A stretch of 64,000 nucleotides of DNA from Bacillota bacterium (GCA_023439545.1 JAEXNT010000032.1:62001-126000); one strand, 5' to 3'. Shown: positions 24,300-33,964, counted from the first letter of the stretch. Numbers and translations: made by a program. The notes: a model not told the origin generated them from the letters alone.

Positions 24300-26027
24300 T
24301 TATTGTGGTATATTGAAATAAAACATGACGCCTCTTTCAGTATTTTGGACTCCGAATTGCGCATCATGAAGCTGCAGTATTTTAGAGGATATTGCCAGTC
24401 CGAGGCCTGTCCCTCCATTTTCCCTGGCTCTTGAAGGCTCGATACGGTAAAACCTCTCCCATATCCTGTCCATTTTTTCCTCAGGAATACCGATTCCCTG
24501 ATTCTCTATGCAAAAACTGACATTATTTTTTCCCTTTGTTATGCTGATCCATATTTCCCCGTTATTATCGACATGCCTTAGGGCGTTGGACATGAAATTC
24601 CTAATCACCTGCCCGAGCCTGGCGCGATCTGCCAGAACGACGGCAGATTCCTGCCCGGTCTGCATATGGATCCTTACTTCCTTATCTCTTATCAAACTAT
24701 TGAACTCTTCCATTATTTCTACGGCCAGACTGCCCAAATCAAAAATTTCCTTATTCAGTACGGGGGAATCTGATTCCATACGCGACAGCTCAAGCATGTT
24801 CTGCACCAGGGTATTCATCTTCTCAACCTCACGCTGCAGCCCATCCAGGTACCTTTCCCTTTTGTCACTGCGTATATCGTCCTTTAGCGCCTCCACATAG
24901 ACTCCCATTGCTGCAATAGGCGTTTTCAGTTCATGTGAAGCATTCGATACAAACTCCTTGAGCTCCGTTACAGTGGAATCAAGCCTTGACGACATTGTAT
25001 TCAAGCTGTTTGAAAGGCTGCCAAGCTCATCCCGCGAAGTAATGCCGCACCTGGCTTTGAAGTCAAACCGCGACATCCTTAAGGCCGCGGAATTTATTTC
25101 AATAAGCGGCTTCGTCACCATCCTGGAATAGATATATGAGAGAAACAGGACAAAAACAAGAGCGGCCAGAAATACATAACCTATGTAATTTTTGATGACT
25201 CTAACCGCTTCATCCACCGGCTGTAAAGGAATAACCGCAAATACCGCTCTCATGTCCCCATCCTTAATGGTAACTGGAAAAATAAACAGCTTATATTTGT
25301 TTCCCGACACCAAGTCCTCATAATCCTGTATTTGCCGTCCGACTGGTATCTTCAGGTTGTTTTCCTGCCACTGTTTGAGCGCTGCGTTCAACGCGGCAAA
25401 AGGAGATTTGGTGTTTTCATACTCATCCTCGTCCAAAAGTCTGAGGTATTCTATCGTACCCTCGAACCGCACCATTTCTTCATTTTTGACATACTGCCCC
25501 TTCTGTGACGCCGGTTCCGGCACATCCGCTTTCTTCGCACCGTCCAGCGTCCATTTAGAATCGCCTAAATCTATCTCATACGGCTTTATTTTTGTACAGT
25601 CTGTATTGTAAACGCCTCTCAATCTGACATATCCGCCTCTCTTCAAGCCGTCGGCCTCCAGTTCGTCGACGAAAGATATGCCGCTGAGGTCTACGATGGT
25701 TTCCCTGCCATCCGACCCTTTCAGCGCCATCTCCTTTCCGCCGTACATATTCCTCCCGTACATGTCTGTAACCATCAGCTGGATGCCGCATCTATCGGAC
25801 ATTGAAGCCACTTCATTGTCCAGCGATGCCCCGCTCCAGTCATTCTCGACATATCCTGAGGCGAATTCCTCTATGTTTCTTAAGGATCGTTGTTCCTTGG
25901 CCGAGTAATAAAATTTGTCCAGGAACAGCGACTGGAAGACAAACAATGACGTCAAAAAGACAAGAAACATGGCTGCATTTACCAGAAACAGCTTCCACGT
26001 AATACTTGTCCTTTGAAATTTGATCAT
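24300..26027 (-). CDS. Sensor histidine kinase (HAMP, HisKA, HATPase)
   Basis: A 575-residue membrane kinase: helix one (about 12-32), a large extracytoplasmic domain of some 240 residues, helix two (about 278-298), HAMP, HisKA with the phospho-acceptor His in SHELKTPI, then HATPase with N box (VIRNFMSNALRH), G1 (ENQGIGIP) and G2 (GGTGLGLAIS). The external domain is not a recognised sensor fold. Its ATG overlaps the regulator stop (ATGA). As the last gene of an ABC/adaptor operon, it probably senses the transported ligand or the adaptor. Confidence 0.92.
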   Translation of the reverse strand: MIKFQRTSITWKLFLVNAAMFLVFLTSLFVFQSLFLDKFYYSAKEQRSLRNIEEFASGYVENDWSGASLDNEVASMSDRCGIQLMVTDMYGRNMYGGKEMALKGSDGRETIVDLSGISFVDELEADGLKRGGYVRLRGVYNTDCTKIKPYEIDLGDSKWTLDGAKKADVPEPASQKGQYVKNEEMVRFEGTIEYLRLLDEDEYENTKSPFAALNAALKQWQENNLKIPVGRQIQDYEDLVSGNKYKLFIFPVTIKDGDMRAVFAVIPLQPVDEAVRVIKNYIGYVFLAALVFVLFLSYIYSRMVTKPLIEINSAALRMSRFDFKARCGITSRDELGSLSNSLNTMSSRLDSTVTELKEFVSNASHELKTPIAAMGVYVEALKDDIRSDKRERYLDGLQREVEKMNTLVQNMLELSRMESDSPVLNKEIFDLGSLAVEIMEEFNSLIRDKEVRIHMQTGQESAVVLADRARLGQVIRNFMSNALRHVDNNGEIWISITKGKNNVSFCIENQGIGIPEEKMDRIWERFYRIEPSRARENGGTGLGLAISSKILQLHDAQFGVQNTERGVMFYFNIPQ

Positions 26028-26707
26028 AAGCTTTCCTCAAACTTATAACCCGCTTTCATGCAGGTTGATATGTGGATCGCCTTGTTTCCCAGCTTCGACC
26101 TGAGCTTGCGTATGTGCGTATCCACTGCCCTTGATTCTCCGAAATAATCATATCCCCAAACCTTTTCAAGAAGCATGTCCCTGGTCATGACCTTGTCCTT
26201 GTTTTCCATCAGCGCAACCAACAGGCCGTACTCTTTTGGCGAAAGCTCTATCCTTAGCTCACCCACCATTACCTTCCTAGAAAGCAGTTCAACCCTGATG
26301 CCGGCCGCTGAAAGAATGCCGCCATCCTTTACGCCAACCGTGCCGTTTGAGCGCTTGAGCAGGTTTTTGGATTTTGCAAGAAGAACCTTTACGCTGAAGG
26401 GCTTTGTGACATAGTCGTCCGCTCCGAGTTCATAACCTGCCACCTTGTCCTCCTCGTCATCTCTTGCCGTTATAATTATGATGGGGAGGGCGGAAGTCCT
26501 GCGGATACGCCTGCATAATGAGAAACCGTCGATACCGGGCATCATGATATCAAGAAGCGCCAGATCGTATTTCCCATCTTCCCACATTTCCAGCGCCTCC
26601 AGTCCGTCCCGTGTCCCATCTACTATGTAACCGTAGTTGACGAAATAATCCGATATTATTTCCCTCAGGCTGTCATCATCTTCCGCTAGTAGTATTCTTC
26701 CGCACAT
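26024..26707 (-). CDS. OmpR/PhoB-type response regulator
   Basis: A 227-residue protein: receiver domain with acidic pocket D10-D12 and phospho-acceptor D53 (LLDIMMPGIDG), the Thr/Lys switch residues (ITARD, VTKPF), then a winged-helix domain ending TRDMLLEKVWGYDYFGESRAVDTHIRKLRSKL. The start is ATG at MCGRILLAEDD, five bases after AAGGTGA. Partner of the kinase that overlaps it. Likely target: its own operon promoter upstream of 31.4 kb. Confidence 0.94.
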   Translation of the reverse strand: MCGRILLAEDDDSLREIISDYFVNYGYIVDGTRDGLEALEMWEDGKYDLALLDIMMPGIDGFSLCRRIRRTSALPIIIITARDDEEDKVAGYELGADDYVTKPFSVKVLLAKSKNLLKRSNGTVGVKDGGILSAAGIRVELLSRKVMVGELRIELSPKEYGLLVALMENKDKVMTRDMLLEKVWGYDYFGESRAVDTHIRKLRSKLGNKAIHISTCMKAGYKFEESL

Positions 26708-26765
26708 AAACCTCACCTTTTTTTCAATATTCCTTCCATTTCCGGCATTGTATATTTGTCTTGCA

Positions 26766-28196
26766 TTATTCCTTTATCATCATGTCGACCCTGCCCTGGA
26801 TCGCACCTGCAGTATCCTCTGCGGACCTTTGGCCTTCAAAGTACTTCCTTGTCTCCTCTTCAACGATTTTAAAAACTTGCCAGTTCTTTTTGGGGTAGAC
26901 GGATATATTTGTAAATATGGGGCTGTCGGCACTCAAAGCATTGCCTGGCACTGCTTTCCTTTCACGTTCGATTTTAGCGGTCATGGCTTCTTTGTTCAAA
27001 GGAAACAGGAAGAATTCCGGCGATGTCTGCATCTCCTCCGAGATAAGGAATTTAATAAACTTCCATGCCGCCCCCTTACTCTTCGAATTGCTGTTTATAC
27101 CGTATTCCATGAACACATCGGCGCCTATGCCAGATTTCCCGTCGGGCGAAGGCATATCGTACACATTGTTCTCACCCTTGGAGCCCAAATAATAAGCCAG
27201 GGAGTTTGAATCGTAATTTGACAGCATCAGGTAATATAAGCTTTCCCATTTTTCATAAGAAGTGGGGTTTTCACCTTCCCTGAATATGAGCTTTTTATCG
27301 GCGGCGTCCTTGACTTGTTTTATAAGACTGACAAACTCACCGGAAGTGAAGTCGCACTTTTTTGATTCCTCAGATACAAAGCTATTGTAATGCCCTTGGA
27401 ACAAGGTTAAAAAAAGTTCGACTTCGCTTGTATTAAGAACATATGTCCCATCGACGCCATGGGTTTTAAGCGATTCTCCCGCCAGCCTGAAAAAATCGTC
27501 CAGCGTCAGACTGTCCGTACAGGCGCCGCTCGGCAGGCCAAACTTTCCGGCCAGAGTATCTGCCAGGAATCCAAGGGGCATGGTGAACAAGCCGCCTTTA
27601 TACTTAACCGCATCGAGGATATTCCCGTAATAGCAATTTCTGTCGAACTCCGCATCCTGTTCTATGAATTTTTCCATATCACATAAAAATCCGTTGTCTG
27701 CAAATTTCGCACAGGGTATATAGAACGTGTCTATTACGTCGGGACCCGTGCCTGCCATCATTTCGGCGCTTAACGTTTTAGTATATTTTTCACCGCTGGG
27801 ATCCGTTTTCTTACCTACTGCTATCATACTGCCGTCTTCAGCCTTGCGCGTATAGGTCTCGCCCATTTCCGTATATTGCTTTATTTCCACGACTATGCCT
27901 GGGTTTATTTCGCAGAACTTTTTAACAGCCGTCTCCAGGAATCTGTTTCTGGGATTTGAGGATGCAACTGTGATCCTTGTATTGTCGTCCTTACCCATGT
28001 CAAGAGCAGCGGCCTTTCCCTCCCCGGTCCCCAAAGCAGCTGGAGCGGTACCGGCTGCAGCGCCTGTCAGCGAGCCGGCAGTCGTGTCTGGCAAAGTTGC
28101 GCCGTTTCGACTGGCAGAACTGCATGCCGCAGTATATAACAGCATAAGTGAAACCATTATTATCAAGCAGATTTTCTTCATTATCATTTTCATCAT
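26766..28196 (-). CDS. Sugar ABC-type solute-binding lipoprotein
   Basis: A 476-residue extracellular binding protein of the cluster-1 (maltose/oligosaccharide) type. The signal with lipobox (LLYTAACSS, Cys near residue 25) is followed by a low-complexity Ala/Gly/Thr linker and the two-lobed fold, with NPRNRFLETAVKKFCEINPGI at its start and MEYGINSNSKSKGAAWKFIKFLIS near the C-terminus. It delivers ligand to the two permeases encoded upstream. The ligand cannot be deduced; oligosaccharide is likely. Confidence 0.87.
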   Translation of the reverse strand: MMKMIMKKICLIIMVSLMLLYTAACSSASRNGATLPDTTAGSLTGAAAGTAPAALGTGEGKAAALDMGKDDNTRITVASSNPRNRFLETAVKKFCEINPGIVVEIKQYTEMGETYTRKAEDGSMIAVGKKTDPSGEKYTKTLSAEMMAGTGPDVIDTFYIPCAKFADNGFLCDMEKFIEQDAEFDRNCYYGNILDAVKYKGGLFTMPLGFLADTLAGKFGLPSGACTDSLTLDDFFRLAGESLKTHGVDGTYVLNTSEVELFLTLFQGHYNSFVSEESKKCDFTSGEFVSLIKQVKDAADKKLIFREGENPTSYEKWESLYYLMLSNYDSNSLAYYLGSKGENNVYDMPSPDGKSGIGADVFMEYGINSNSKSKGAAWKFIKFLISEEMQTSPEFFLFPLNKEAMTAKIERERKAVPGNALSADSPIFTNISVYPKKNWQVFKIVEEETRKYFEGQRSAEDTAGAIQGRVDMMIKE

Positions 28197-28247
28197 TACA
28201 CTAAACTCCTTTTCTAATTTTACAATAAATTCTCATTATATGGTACA

Positions 28248-29489
28248 TCATTCCTTCTTTATTTTAACCCTGTCACCCTCCATCACCGGCCGGTCGCTTT
28301 CGGCAACTACGCTTTCAAAAAGCGAAAGGCCGGAGGCTACCGCTGTTTCATTCTTATCCGAAGCTTCGATATATATGAAGGCTTTCTGAAGGTAATACTC
28401 CCTACCGAGAGAGCTTTTCCTTTCCTTGATAACATAGACGTAGTTCCTCCCACTGGCATCCTTGCGTACCGCAGAATTCGGGATTATAGTGTCTGAAAAC
28501 CTCGATTCCTTGGTTATCTCGATTTCCAACATCTCACCTCCCTTAAGGCCAGTCCCGTCAAATTCGGCAGATACCGTCACTTCTGCGCCGGAAGCAGTTC
28601 TTTCCAACCTTGCCGAGCCAACTTGCGCCTCTATCTTTTTGCCGTCCATTGAAGGAATATTGATAATCATCTTGTCTCCCGCCTTCAAATTCTTACCTTC
28701 CGACGCGTCGACGCTGAATTCTGCACGGTAGCTGCTTCCATAACCGGCAATCCTGATCATGGGTTTGGAATTGTCGGGCACAGAGCCCGCCTGTGCGTTG
28801 ATTTCCCAGATATAACCGTCGGCGGGAGACAGTAAGGCCTTATGACTGTCGATATCCGATTTCAAAGAGTCTATATCCTGCTCGAGTTCGTCTGCCTCGC
28901 GCTGAAGATCCACCAATGCCGCAGCCTTTTCATCTCTGAGTTTTTCAAGCTCCCTATCGGCGGCATCGCTTTCCTCCTTAAGTTTTTCTACATTGACCGA
29001 TGTTTCAGCACCTGAACGGAAAAGCTCCGATGACACAGCAAGTTCATTTCTTGCTGACGCCGCTTTACTTTCGGCGTCTTTAATGTCAAAATTATAGTCC
29101 ATGCTCTCCGTTCTCATTTCTGCCTTACTGCTTTCCAGTTCCCGGACTTTCGACTTCAGTTCGTCCTCCAGTTCCTTTACATTGAAAGCGGCAAGCGTCT
29201 GGCCTTTCACGACTACGTCCCCGACTTTCACGTCAATGCTTTCGAGAGTGAACGAATATAAAGGATATATATACTTTATATTCGCAGGAGTTGCAACCGC
29301 ACTGCCTGTTAATCTGTATGTGAGCCTTCCTGCCTTGACGTCGGCGGCAATCACCCGTATGAGTCCCATATTGTTGATTGTGCTTGAAAAGAAAGTCAGA
29401 AGCAGCATTATTCCGACAAACATGTATGTAATCCTCCGAAGAAGCTTTTTCCCCGGCGGCTTTACCCCAATATCATTTTCAGACTTCAT
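28248..29489 (-). CDS. HlyD/MFP-type membrane adaptor protein
   Basis: A 413-residue protein: one membrane helix near the N-terminus (about 20-40), a split biotinyl-lipoyl domain (VKVGDVVVKGQTLAAFN … LLSPADGYIWEINAQAGS), a long coiled-coil hairpin between the halves (about 110-225) and beta-barrel domains after. Such adaptors normally serve efflux ABC or RND pumps. Finding it between importer permeases and the binding protein is unusual. The start is ATG nine bases after GGAGG. It may be a cell-wall-spanning strut for the importer or a modulator of the kinase; both are guesses. Confidence 0.85.
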   Translation of the reverse strand: MKSENDIGVKPPGKKLLRRITYMFVGIMLLLTFFSSTINNMGLIRVIAADVKAGRLTYRLTGSAVATPANIKYIYPLYSFTLESIDVKVGDVVVKGQTLAAFNVKELEDELKSKVRELESSKAEMRTESMDYNFDIKDAESKAASARNELAVSSELFRSGAETSVNVEKLKEESDAADRELEKLRDEKAAALVDLQREADELEQDIDSLKSDIDSHKALLSPADGYIWEINAQAGSVPDNSKPMIRIAGYGSSYRAEFSVDASEGKNLKAGDKMIINIPSMDGKKIEAQVGSARLERTASGAEVTVSAEFDGTGLKGGEMLEIEITKESRFSDTIIPNSAVRKDASGRNYVYVIKERKSSLGREYYLQKAFIYIEASDKNETAVASGLSLFESVVAESDRPVMEGDRVKIKKE

Positions 29490-29531
29490 TGAACATGGCC
29501 TCCATTTTCTGCCCTTCATTTATGTTCGCTT

Positions 29532-30455
29532 TCATCCCTTAACTCCCGCAAGCTGTATCCCCATACCTGCAACCATGTGCTCCTCTCCATGAAGAAATAC
29601 CAGTATCATGGGCGCCATATAGAAAAACGATGCTGCAAAAGCGATTCCCGGTTCTTCATTATTGATATTCGAAAGGAAAAGGGACAGCGGCTCTTTCAGC
29701 GGATCACTCAGGAGAATAAGTGGCTGCTCCGACATATTCCAGTTATCTATGAAAAGCAGCACGAAAAGCGCAGCCAAACCAGGTTTCAGCAATGGTACAA
29801 CGATATTCAGGTATACCTTCAGATATCCTGCTCCATCAATCCTTGCAGCCTCCATACAATTCGCCGGTATCGAAACCATATACTGTCTGAGAAGGAATAC
29901 GCCAAAAGTGCCGAAAATACCGGGTAATATTATGGATAGACCGGAATTGACGATACCGAGCCGGTCAGCCATGATATAATTCGGTACGAGAGTGACCTGA
30001 AACGGCAGCAGCATTACGACAATATAGAGAAAGTAGAGAGCGTCCGCCAGCTTAGATTTCATCAGCGTAAAAGCGTAGGCCGCCATCGATGCCACAATTA
30101 GCTGACCTGCCACTATGGGCAGCACAAGCTTTATCGAGTTCCAGAACATGAACAGGTACTGTGGTCTGCCGATCAGTACAGTATAGTACTGTTTAAAGGT
30201 TGCCTCATATGGGATGAGCTTCAAATCTACGGTTGTTAAATCCTTAGCAGGTTCGGCATCCAGACTTTCCCTTGCACCGTAATACTCGTTGATTTCCCAA
30301 TCCGCCATAAACGAATCGGCAAGCGTGAATACTACTGGGTAAATGAAGCATAATCCCGCCGTAAGCATCAGGCATGCGGCAGCTATCCTCAACAGTAATG
30401 TCCCGCCTTTTCGCGGCAGTACGGTAACTTTTTCATCCATTCCGTTCAAATCCAT
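29532..30455 (-). CDS. Sugar ABC transporter permease, MalG type
   Basis: A 307-residue inner permease with six membrane helices and the EAA loop EAARIDGAGYLKVYLNIVVPLLKPG that docks the ATPase. It ends in the family's GxxxAGVKG-like tail (LAGVKG). An insert after the first helix (about 45-100) is extracytoplasmic. No ATPase gene is present in the operon, so a shared MsmX-type ATPase encoded elsewhere is expected. It overlaps no neighbour and sits 87 bases after the MalF-type gene. Confidence 0.92.
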   Translation of the reverse strand: MDLNGMDEKVTVLPRKGGTLLLRIAAACLMLTAGLCFIYPVVFTLADSFMADWEINEYYGARESLDAEPAKDLTTVDLKLIPYEATFKQYYTVLIGRPQYLFMFWNSIKLVLPIVAGQLIVASMAAYAFTLMKSKLADALYFLYIVVMLLPFQVTLVPNYIMADRLGIVNSGLSIILPGIFGTFGVFLLRQYMVSIPANCMEAARIDGAGYLKVYLNIVVPLLKPGLAALFVLLFIDNWNMSEQPLILLSDPLKEPLSLFLSNINNEEPGIAFAASFFYMAPMILVFLHGEEHMVAGMGIQLAGVKG

Positions 30456-30542
30456 TTCTTATCACCCGCCTTAAATAACTTGTCATTTAAAAACATATAA
30501 TCCACATGCCGGCAGCCATACCCGGCTAATGAAAGCAGAGGC

Positions 30543-31427
30543 TTAATAATAGTTCTCCGATGCCTTCCTTTGAAGCATGTAAATGCCAAACAGTACCAGC
30601 GTGATGAACAATGCCGTCAGGTACGCCGCGGATGTAAGCTTCGGATAGTTCAGCTGGAGAAACATATTGTTAATAAAATTCTGAAGCATGTATACGTTTT
30701 CATTGGGATACTTTCCGAAAATAAGATAGATTTCGCGGAATACCTTGAAGCAGTTCACAATAGAGATTGTAAATATGAAAAATCCCGTAGGGACAAGCCC
30801 GGGCAGCGTCACAGCAAAAAACTCCCTGAAACAGCCCGCCCCGTCGATAGCGGCGGCTTCATACTGCTCGGCGGGAATATTGTTCAGGCCTATTGTATAG
30901 ATAATCATATCGTACCCGAAGTTTTTCCACAGGTATACCGCAACAACAACAATAAGGCCCCATTCCCCGTTGAGCCACTGAAGAGGCTTGTAACCGAAGT
31001 TCTCCAGCATATGGTTGAACGGTCCCCTGAAATCGAAGAAGATCTGCCAGAACAGGGCGACTGTAGCCGACGGTACGGCCATTGGCGACAGTATCAGCAG
31101 CCGGAGCGCTTTTTTGGCGAATACAAGCCTGTTGAATAATATGGCGGTAATTAGCGGCAGTGTAGTACACAACAATACGGAAGGCAACATAAAAAGGAAC
31201 GTGTTTTTTACCGATACTAGCAAAGCTTCATTCTTCAAAAGTCCTGTTACGTTTTTCAGCCCTACAAAGCGGCCACTCATGGAGCTATCTGTCAAAGCAT
31301 AGTCCAACCCCGCGACGAATGGCGCGAGAAAGAATAAGATAAAACCGCTTAGGCTGGGAAGAAGAAAAAGAAAAACCGGCAGCTTTTTTACCTGCTTTTT
31401 AATATGTGTTTTAAAGTTCGTCGGCAC
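30543..31427 (-). CDS. Sugar ABC transporter permease, MalF type
   Basis: Membrane permease of 294 residues with six helices and the EAA loop EAAAIDGAGCFREFFAVTLPGL. It pairs with the downstream MalG-type subunit. The start is uncertain: a GTG (31427) 12 bases after GGAGGAG gives VPTNFKTHIKK; a TTG further upstream would overlap the ribosome site. First gene of the six-gene operon reading to the histidine kinase at 24.3 kb. Confidence 0.9.
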   Translation of the reverse strand: MPTNFKTHIKKQVKKLPVFLFLLPSLSGFILFFLAPFVAGLDYALTDSSMSGRFVGLKNVTGLLKNEALLVSVKNTFLFMLPSVLLCTTLPLITAILFNRLVFAKKALRLLILSPMAVPSATVALFWQIFFDFRGPFNHMLENFGYKPLQWLNGEWGLIVVVAVYLWKNFGYDMIIYTIGLNNIPAEQYEAAAIDGAGCFREFFAVTLPGLVPTGFFIFTISIVNCFKVFREIYLIFGKYPNENVYMLQNFINNMFLQLNYPKLTSAAYLTALFITLVLFGIYMLQRKASENYY

Positions 31428-31476
31428 AGCGATTATAATCTCCTCCGTCAATAGTACATCAACTTCTCAATTGGAG

Positions 31477-31514
31477 ATTATAAACCTCTCGTATGTATTC
31501 TTTGTGTACATACG
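31477..31514 (-). promoter_or_regulatory. Promoter and palindromic operator of the ABC/two-component operon
   Basis: Minus strand: an exact inverted repeat CGTATGTA-9-TACATACG (31514-31490) lies just upstream of a perfect -10, TATAAT (31482-31477), and covers the -35 position. No good -35 hexamer is present, which fits activation by a factor bound at the palindrome. Confidence 0.6.
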
Positions 31515-31694
31515 GTCAAGATTATATGTAGCTTTAGATAAAATTCGTCTGCATAAAGCCTTAGGGGGCAAATATGATTCTGGCATGAGAGATTAATTCT
31601 CTACACATTGAACTCGGCGAACATCTTGAAAAGCGAGCGAGTCTGAATTTGCCGTAAAGCTGAATCTATATGCTCTTTGAGCATAAACTCCGCA
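31515..31694. other. Intergenic stretch without a gene
   Basis: No supportable gene. A 28-base plus-strand stretch (31,606-31,633, ATTGAACTCGGCGAACATC…) matches the methyltransferase gene at 23.65 kb at most positions and may be a relic or chance. Confidence 0.3.
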
Positions 31695-31727
31695 ATAAAA
31701 AACAACAAGCGCATCCTGCTTGTTGTT
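31695..31727 (-). terminator. Terminator of the pspC-liaF-isoprenoid operon
   Basis: Perfect 10-bp stem AACAACAAGC/GCTTGTTGTT with a seven-base loop and TTTTTTAT on the minus strand. Three copies of TGCTTGTTGT lie in tandem on its gene-proximal side. Confidence 0.85.
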
Positions 31728-31756
31728 TGCTTGTTGTCCTTGCTTGTTGTCTTTGC

Positions 31757-33004
31757 CTATATGCTCCCGCTGGCGAATGCCCTGGCCATCGGTATCTCAA
31801 GATGGTTGACGGCCATTTTCAGCTTGAGCTTGCCGTATTCCCGCCCAAGCTTCTTGTAGAAGCGTCTCAGGTATCCGAAGCTCAGGGGCGAATGCTCCTC
31901 CAGCATCTTCAGGTAATCCCTGCTGTATATTCCGTCGTTACAGGCGACCGCTCCATAAAGCAGGAAAAGTATGCTGGCCCTTATGAGCTTTTTTGTCTCC
32001 ATTGCAATCGGCGAATTGAAGCAGTTGTCCCCCCCGAGAACACTAATTGTAAAATTAATGAGCTTGTTCGTATATTTTTCAATTGAAGGCTCGTCGTGCT
32101 TTCCGGAAAAAATAGTTATATGGCCCCGGTTCCTGTCGTCAGACGCATCCTGCAGATCATCGATGAACTGCAGCATTACCCCGAAACCAAAGACGAAGGA
32201 CGCCTCCTCGGGAGTAAGACGGCCTTTAATCAGACAACCGTCCGCCAGTACGGAACAGCCGCCCTTTTCTATGCTGATATCGACTACGTCTCTTATGCCG
32301 CCTGATTTTCTGGTTGACTGCAAAAGACTTTTTTCCTGGGCGGTCTGTATGCCCAAAAGGCTTTCGTATACCATGGGCGCCGTCTTTCTGTCGAACTCTT
32401 CCTCTACCATACCGACAAGGCCGAATATACTGCTTTCAAGCGAAGATGCGGCTTCCGCCGGTTCACCGGCAAGCCTGCTCCTGAACCTGGTGTTCAATCT
32501 TTCCTTGCTGGTATCCGAGACCATCAAGGCGTCCAGGTAGTTATCGGTATACGGGTAGAGCATACTGTAGGCAAAAATGGAAGGCGTAAGCTCCACCTTC
32601 CTTTCCATGAGCAGCTGGATGCAGTTTGCGATCCAGACATTCCTCAGGGATTGGAACATATCGTCCATTTTAAAGTCTTTATCATATTCCCGGGCTTTGA
32701 CCATAAAATCGGAAGTGACCTCGCAGAAGCCCTTGTCGAGCAGCAGCTTCATGCTGCCGAGCTCCAGTATGTCGGTTCCGCACTCATTTATGATCTTCTT
32801 CAGCGCCGAACCCCATTTGGGGGCATTTTCCGGGTTCTTATCCGAAAATTTCTTTATGAGCAGGATGGCCTCATCGGTGTAGCTATCCATTTTCAATTCC
32901 TTGGATTGCTGTAATCCTGCTCCATAGAATTCCTGCATTACCGGAATGGTCTCCGGTGTATTGTCCCATATTTTTTTGTATTGTTCCTTTAACGATTGAA
33001 TCAT
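31757..33004 (-). CDS. Class I isoprenoid synthase-like enzyme
   Basis: A 415-residue all-helical protein. Two Asp-rich motifs sit where class I prenyl/terpene enzymes bind Mg-diphosphate: YPYTDNYLD (first, weakened) and FIDDLQDASDDRNRGH (second, strong). The fold resembles polyprenyl or squalene/phytoene synthases, and clostridial relatives are annotated only as class 1 isoprenoid biosynthesis enzymes. Reaction unknown; condensation or cyclisation of a C15-C35 diphosphate is possible. The start is set at MIQSLKEQ behind GGCGGGG. Last gene of an operon with two envelope-stress-type membrane proteins, hinting at a membrane lipid role. Confidence 0.75.
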   Translation of the reverse strand: MIQSLKEQYKKIWDNTPETIPVMQEFYGAGLQQSKELKMDSYTDEAILLIKKFSDKNPENAPKWGSALKKIINECGTDILELGSMKLLLDKGFCEVTSDFMVKAREYDKDFKMDDMFQSLRNVWIANCIQLLMERKVELTPSIFAYSMLYPYTDNYLDALMVSDTSKERLNTRFRSRLAGEPAEAASSLESSIFGLVGMVEEEFDRKTAPMVYESLLGIQTAQEKSLLQSTRKSGGIRDVVDISIEKGGCSVLADGCLIKGRLTPEEASFVFGFGVMLQFIDDLQDASDDRNRGHITIFSGKHDEPSIEKYTNKLINFTISVLGGDNCFNSPIAMETKKLIRASILFLLYGAVACNDGIYSRDYLKMLEEHSPLSFGYLRRFYKKLGREYGKLKLKMAVNHLEIPMARAFASGSI

Positions 33005-33030
33005 CCGAACCCCGCCGCGAACCTGTGTTA

Positions 33031-33960
33031 TCAATGAATCTTCAGATTTCCGACTCCCATGTTGATTTCTGCAATAATTTGATGGTCCTTCTCATCAAAT
33101 CCGGGAGAATAACGCCAATTCCCGTCCTTCACCCAGCCGTCCAAATCGGTACTGTTCAAGGCGCCATCGAGCCTGACCTTCATACCGGTGTCCCCCGGCA
33201 GTGTGATATCTATATCCGAAGCTCCGGCATCTATCTTTACGTCCGTATCATAACTCCCCATTTTCAGCTTGATCTGTGATACGCCTGTCTCAAGTTTGAG
33301 TTTTTCGGTCTTCAGGCCGGACAGATCTATATTGTCCGACTCCGCGCCTGTCTGAATATTAATCCTCCATATGACGTCCTTGTTCAGGCTGAACCTTGAT
33401 ACCAAGTCGGCAGCGTTGTTATTCAGCATGCCGAAATTGACGCTTTTCATCTCAAACTCCAGTCTGGGTGAGTTGTCATTATCACTCAGGGAATGCGGAG
33501 AGTATCTTACTGCGTCTTTGAGTATATCTGCTTCAAGCAGTCCGGAAGCGGATGAATCGATGTTCAGTTTTGAAGCTCCGAATTTCAGGTCAAGCTCTGC
33601 GCTATCGATCCCGGGCTTCTTTTCGAAAGTGACGGTTTGACGCTCGTCGCTCCATTTCGTATCTATTATTGTATGCCCATCAACAACAAGATTTCCGCCG
33701 ATAAACGGCGAACGGGCCGGCGAACCGAAATAACCGTAGCAGACTACCGCTGCCAGAAGGGCGAGCCACGTTGCCGCCCTTACGAACCTGTTGTTCCTGA
33801 ATATGATACTTATGCCTATGGCGACCAGTATCAGCGGCCAGAGCGCTCCAAGCGCAAACAATGTATTTATGGTGACTATATGGGCCAATGACAGAAGCCA
33901 AACGGCTCCCACCATCAGCAATAAGATTCCGAACCCCAGACCCCTGTGTCTTTCATGCAT
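33031..33960 (-). CDS. LiaF-like membrane protein
   Basis: A 309-residue protein: four short membrane helices in the first 90 residues (DUF5668-like, GILLLMVGAVWLL and LWPLILVAIGISIIF), then an outside beta-rich domain of LiaF/toast-rack type with repeated short strands (SGLKTEKLKLETGVSQIKLK, DAGASDIDITLPGDTG). LiaF proteins restrain envelope-stress kinases in Bacillus. No LiaRS pair is adjacent, so the partner is unknown. It starts four bases after the PspC-domain gene ends. Confidence 0.8.
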   Translation of the reverse strand: MHERHRGLGFGILLLMVGAVWLLSLAHIVTINTLFALGALWPLILVAIGISIIFRNNRFVRAATWLALLAAVVCYGYFGSPARSPFIGGNLVVDGHTIIDTKWSDERQTVTFEKKPGIDSAELDLKFGASKLNIDSSASGLLEADILKDAVRYSPHSLSDNDNSPRLEFEMKSVNFGMLNNNAADLVSRFSLNKDVIWRINIQTGAESDNIDLSGLKTEKLKLETGVSQIKLKMGSYDTDVKIDAGASDIDITLPGDTGMKVRLDGALNSTDLDGWVKDGNWRYSPGFDEKDHQIIAEINMGVGNLKIH

Positions 33961-33964
33961 TTCT

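Noticed and set aside
31606..31633. Short match to the methyltransferase gene (ELGEHL coding stretch)
   Set aside because: Only about 28 bases; could be chance, and no flanking similarity was seen.
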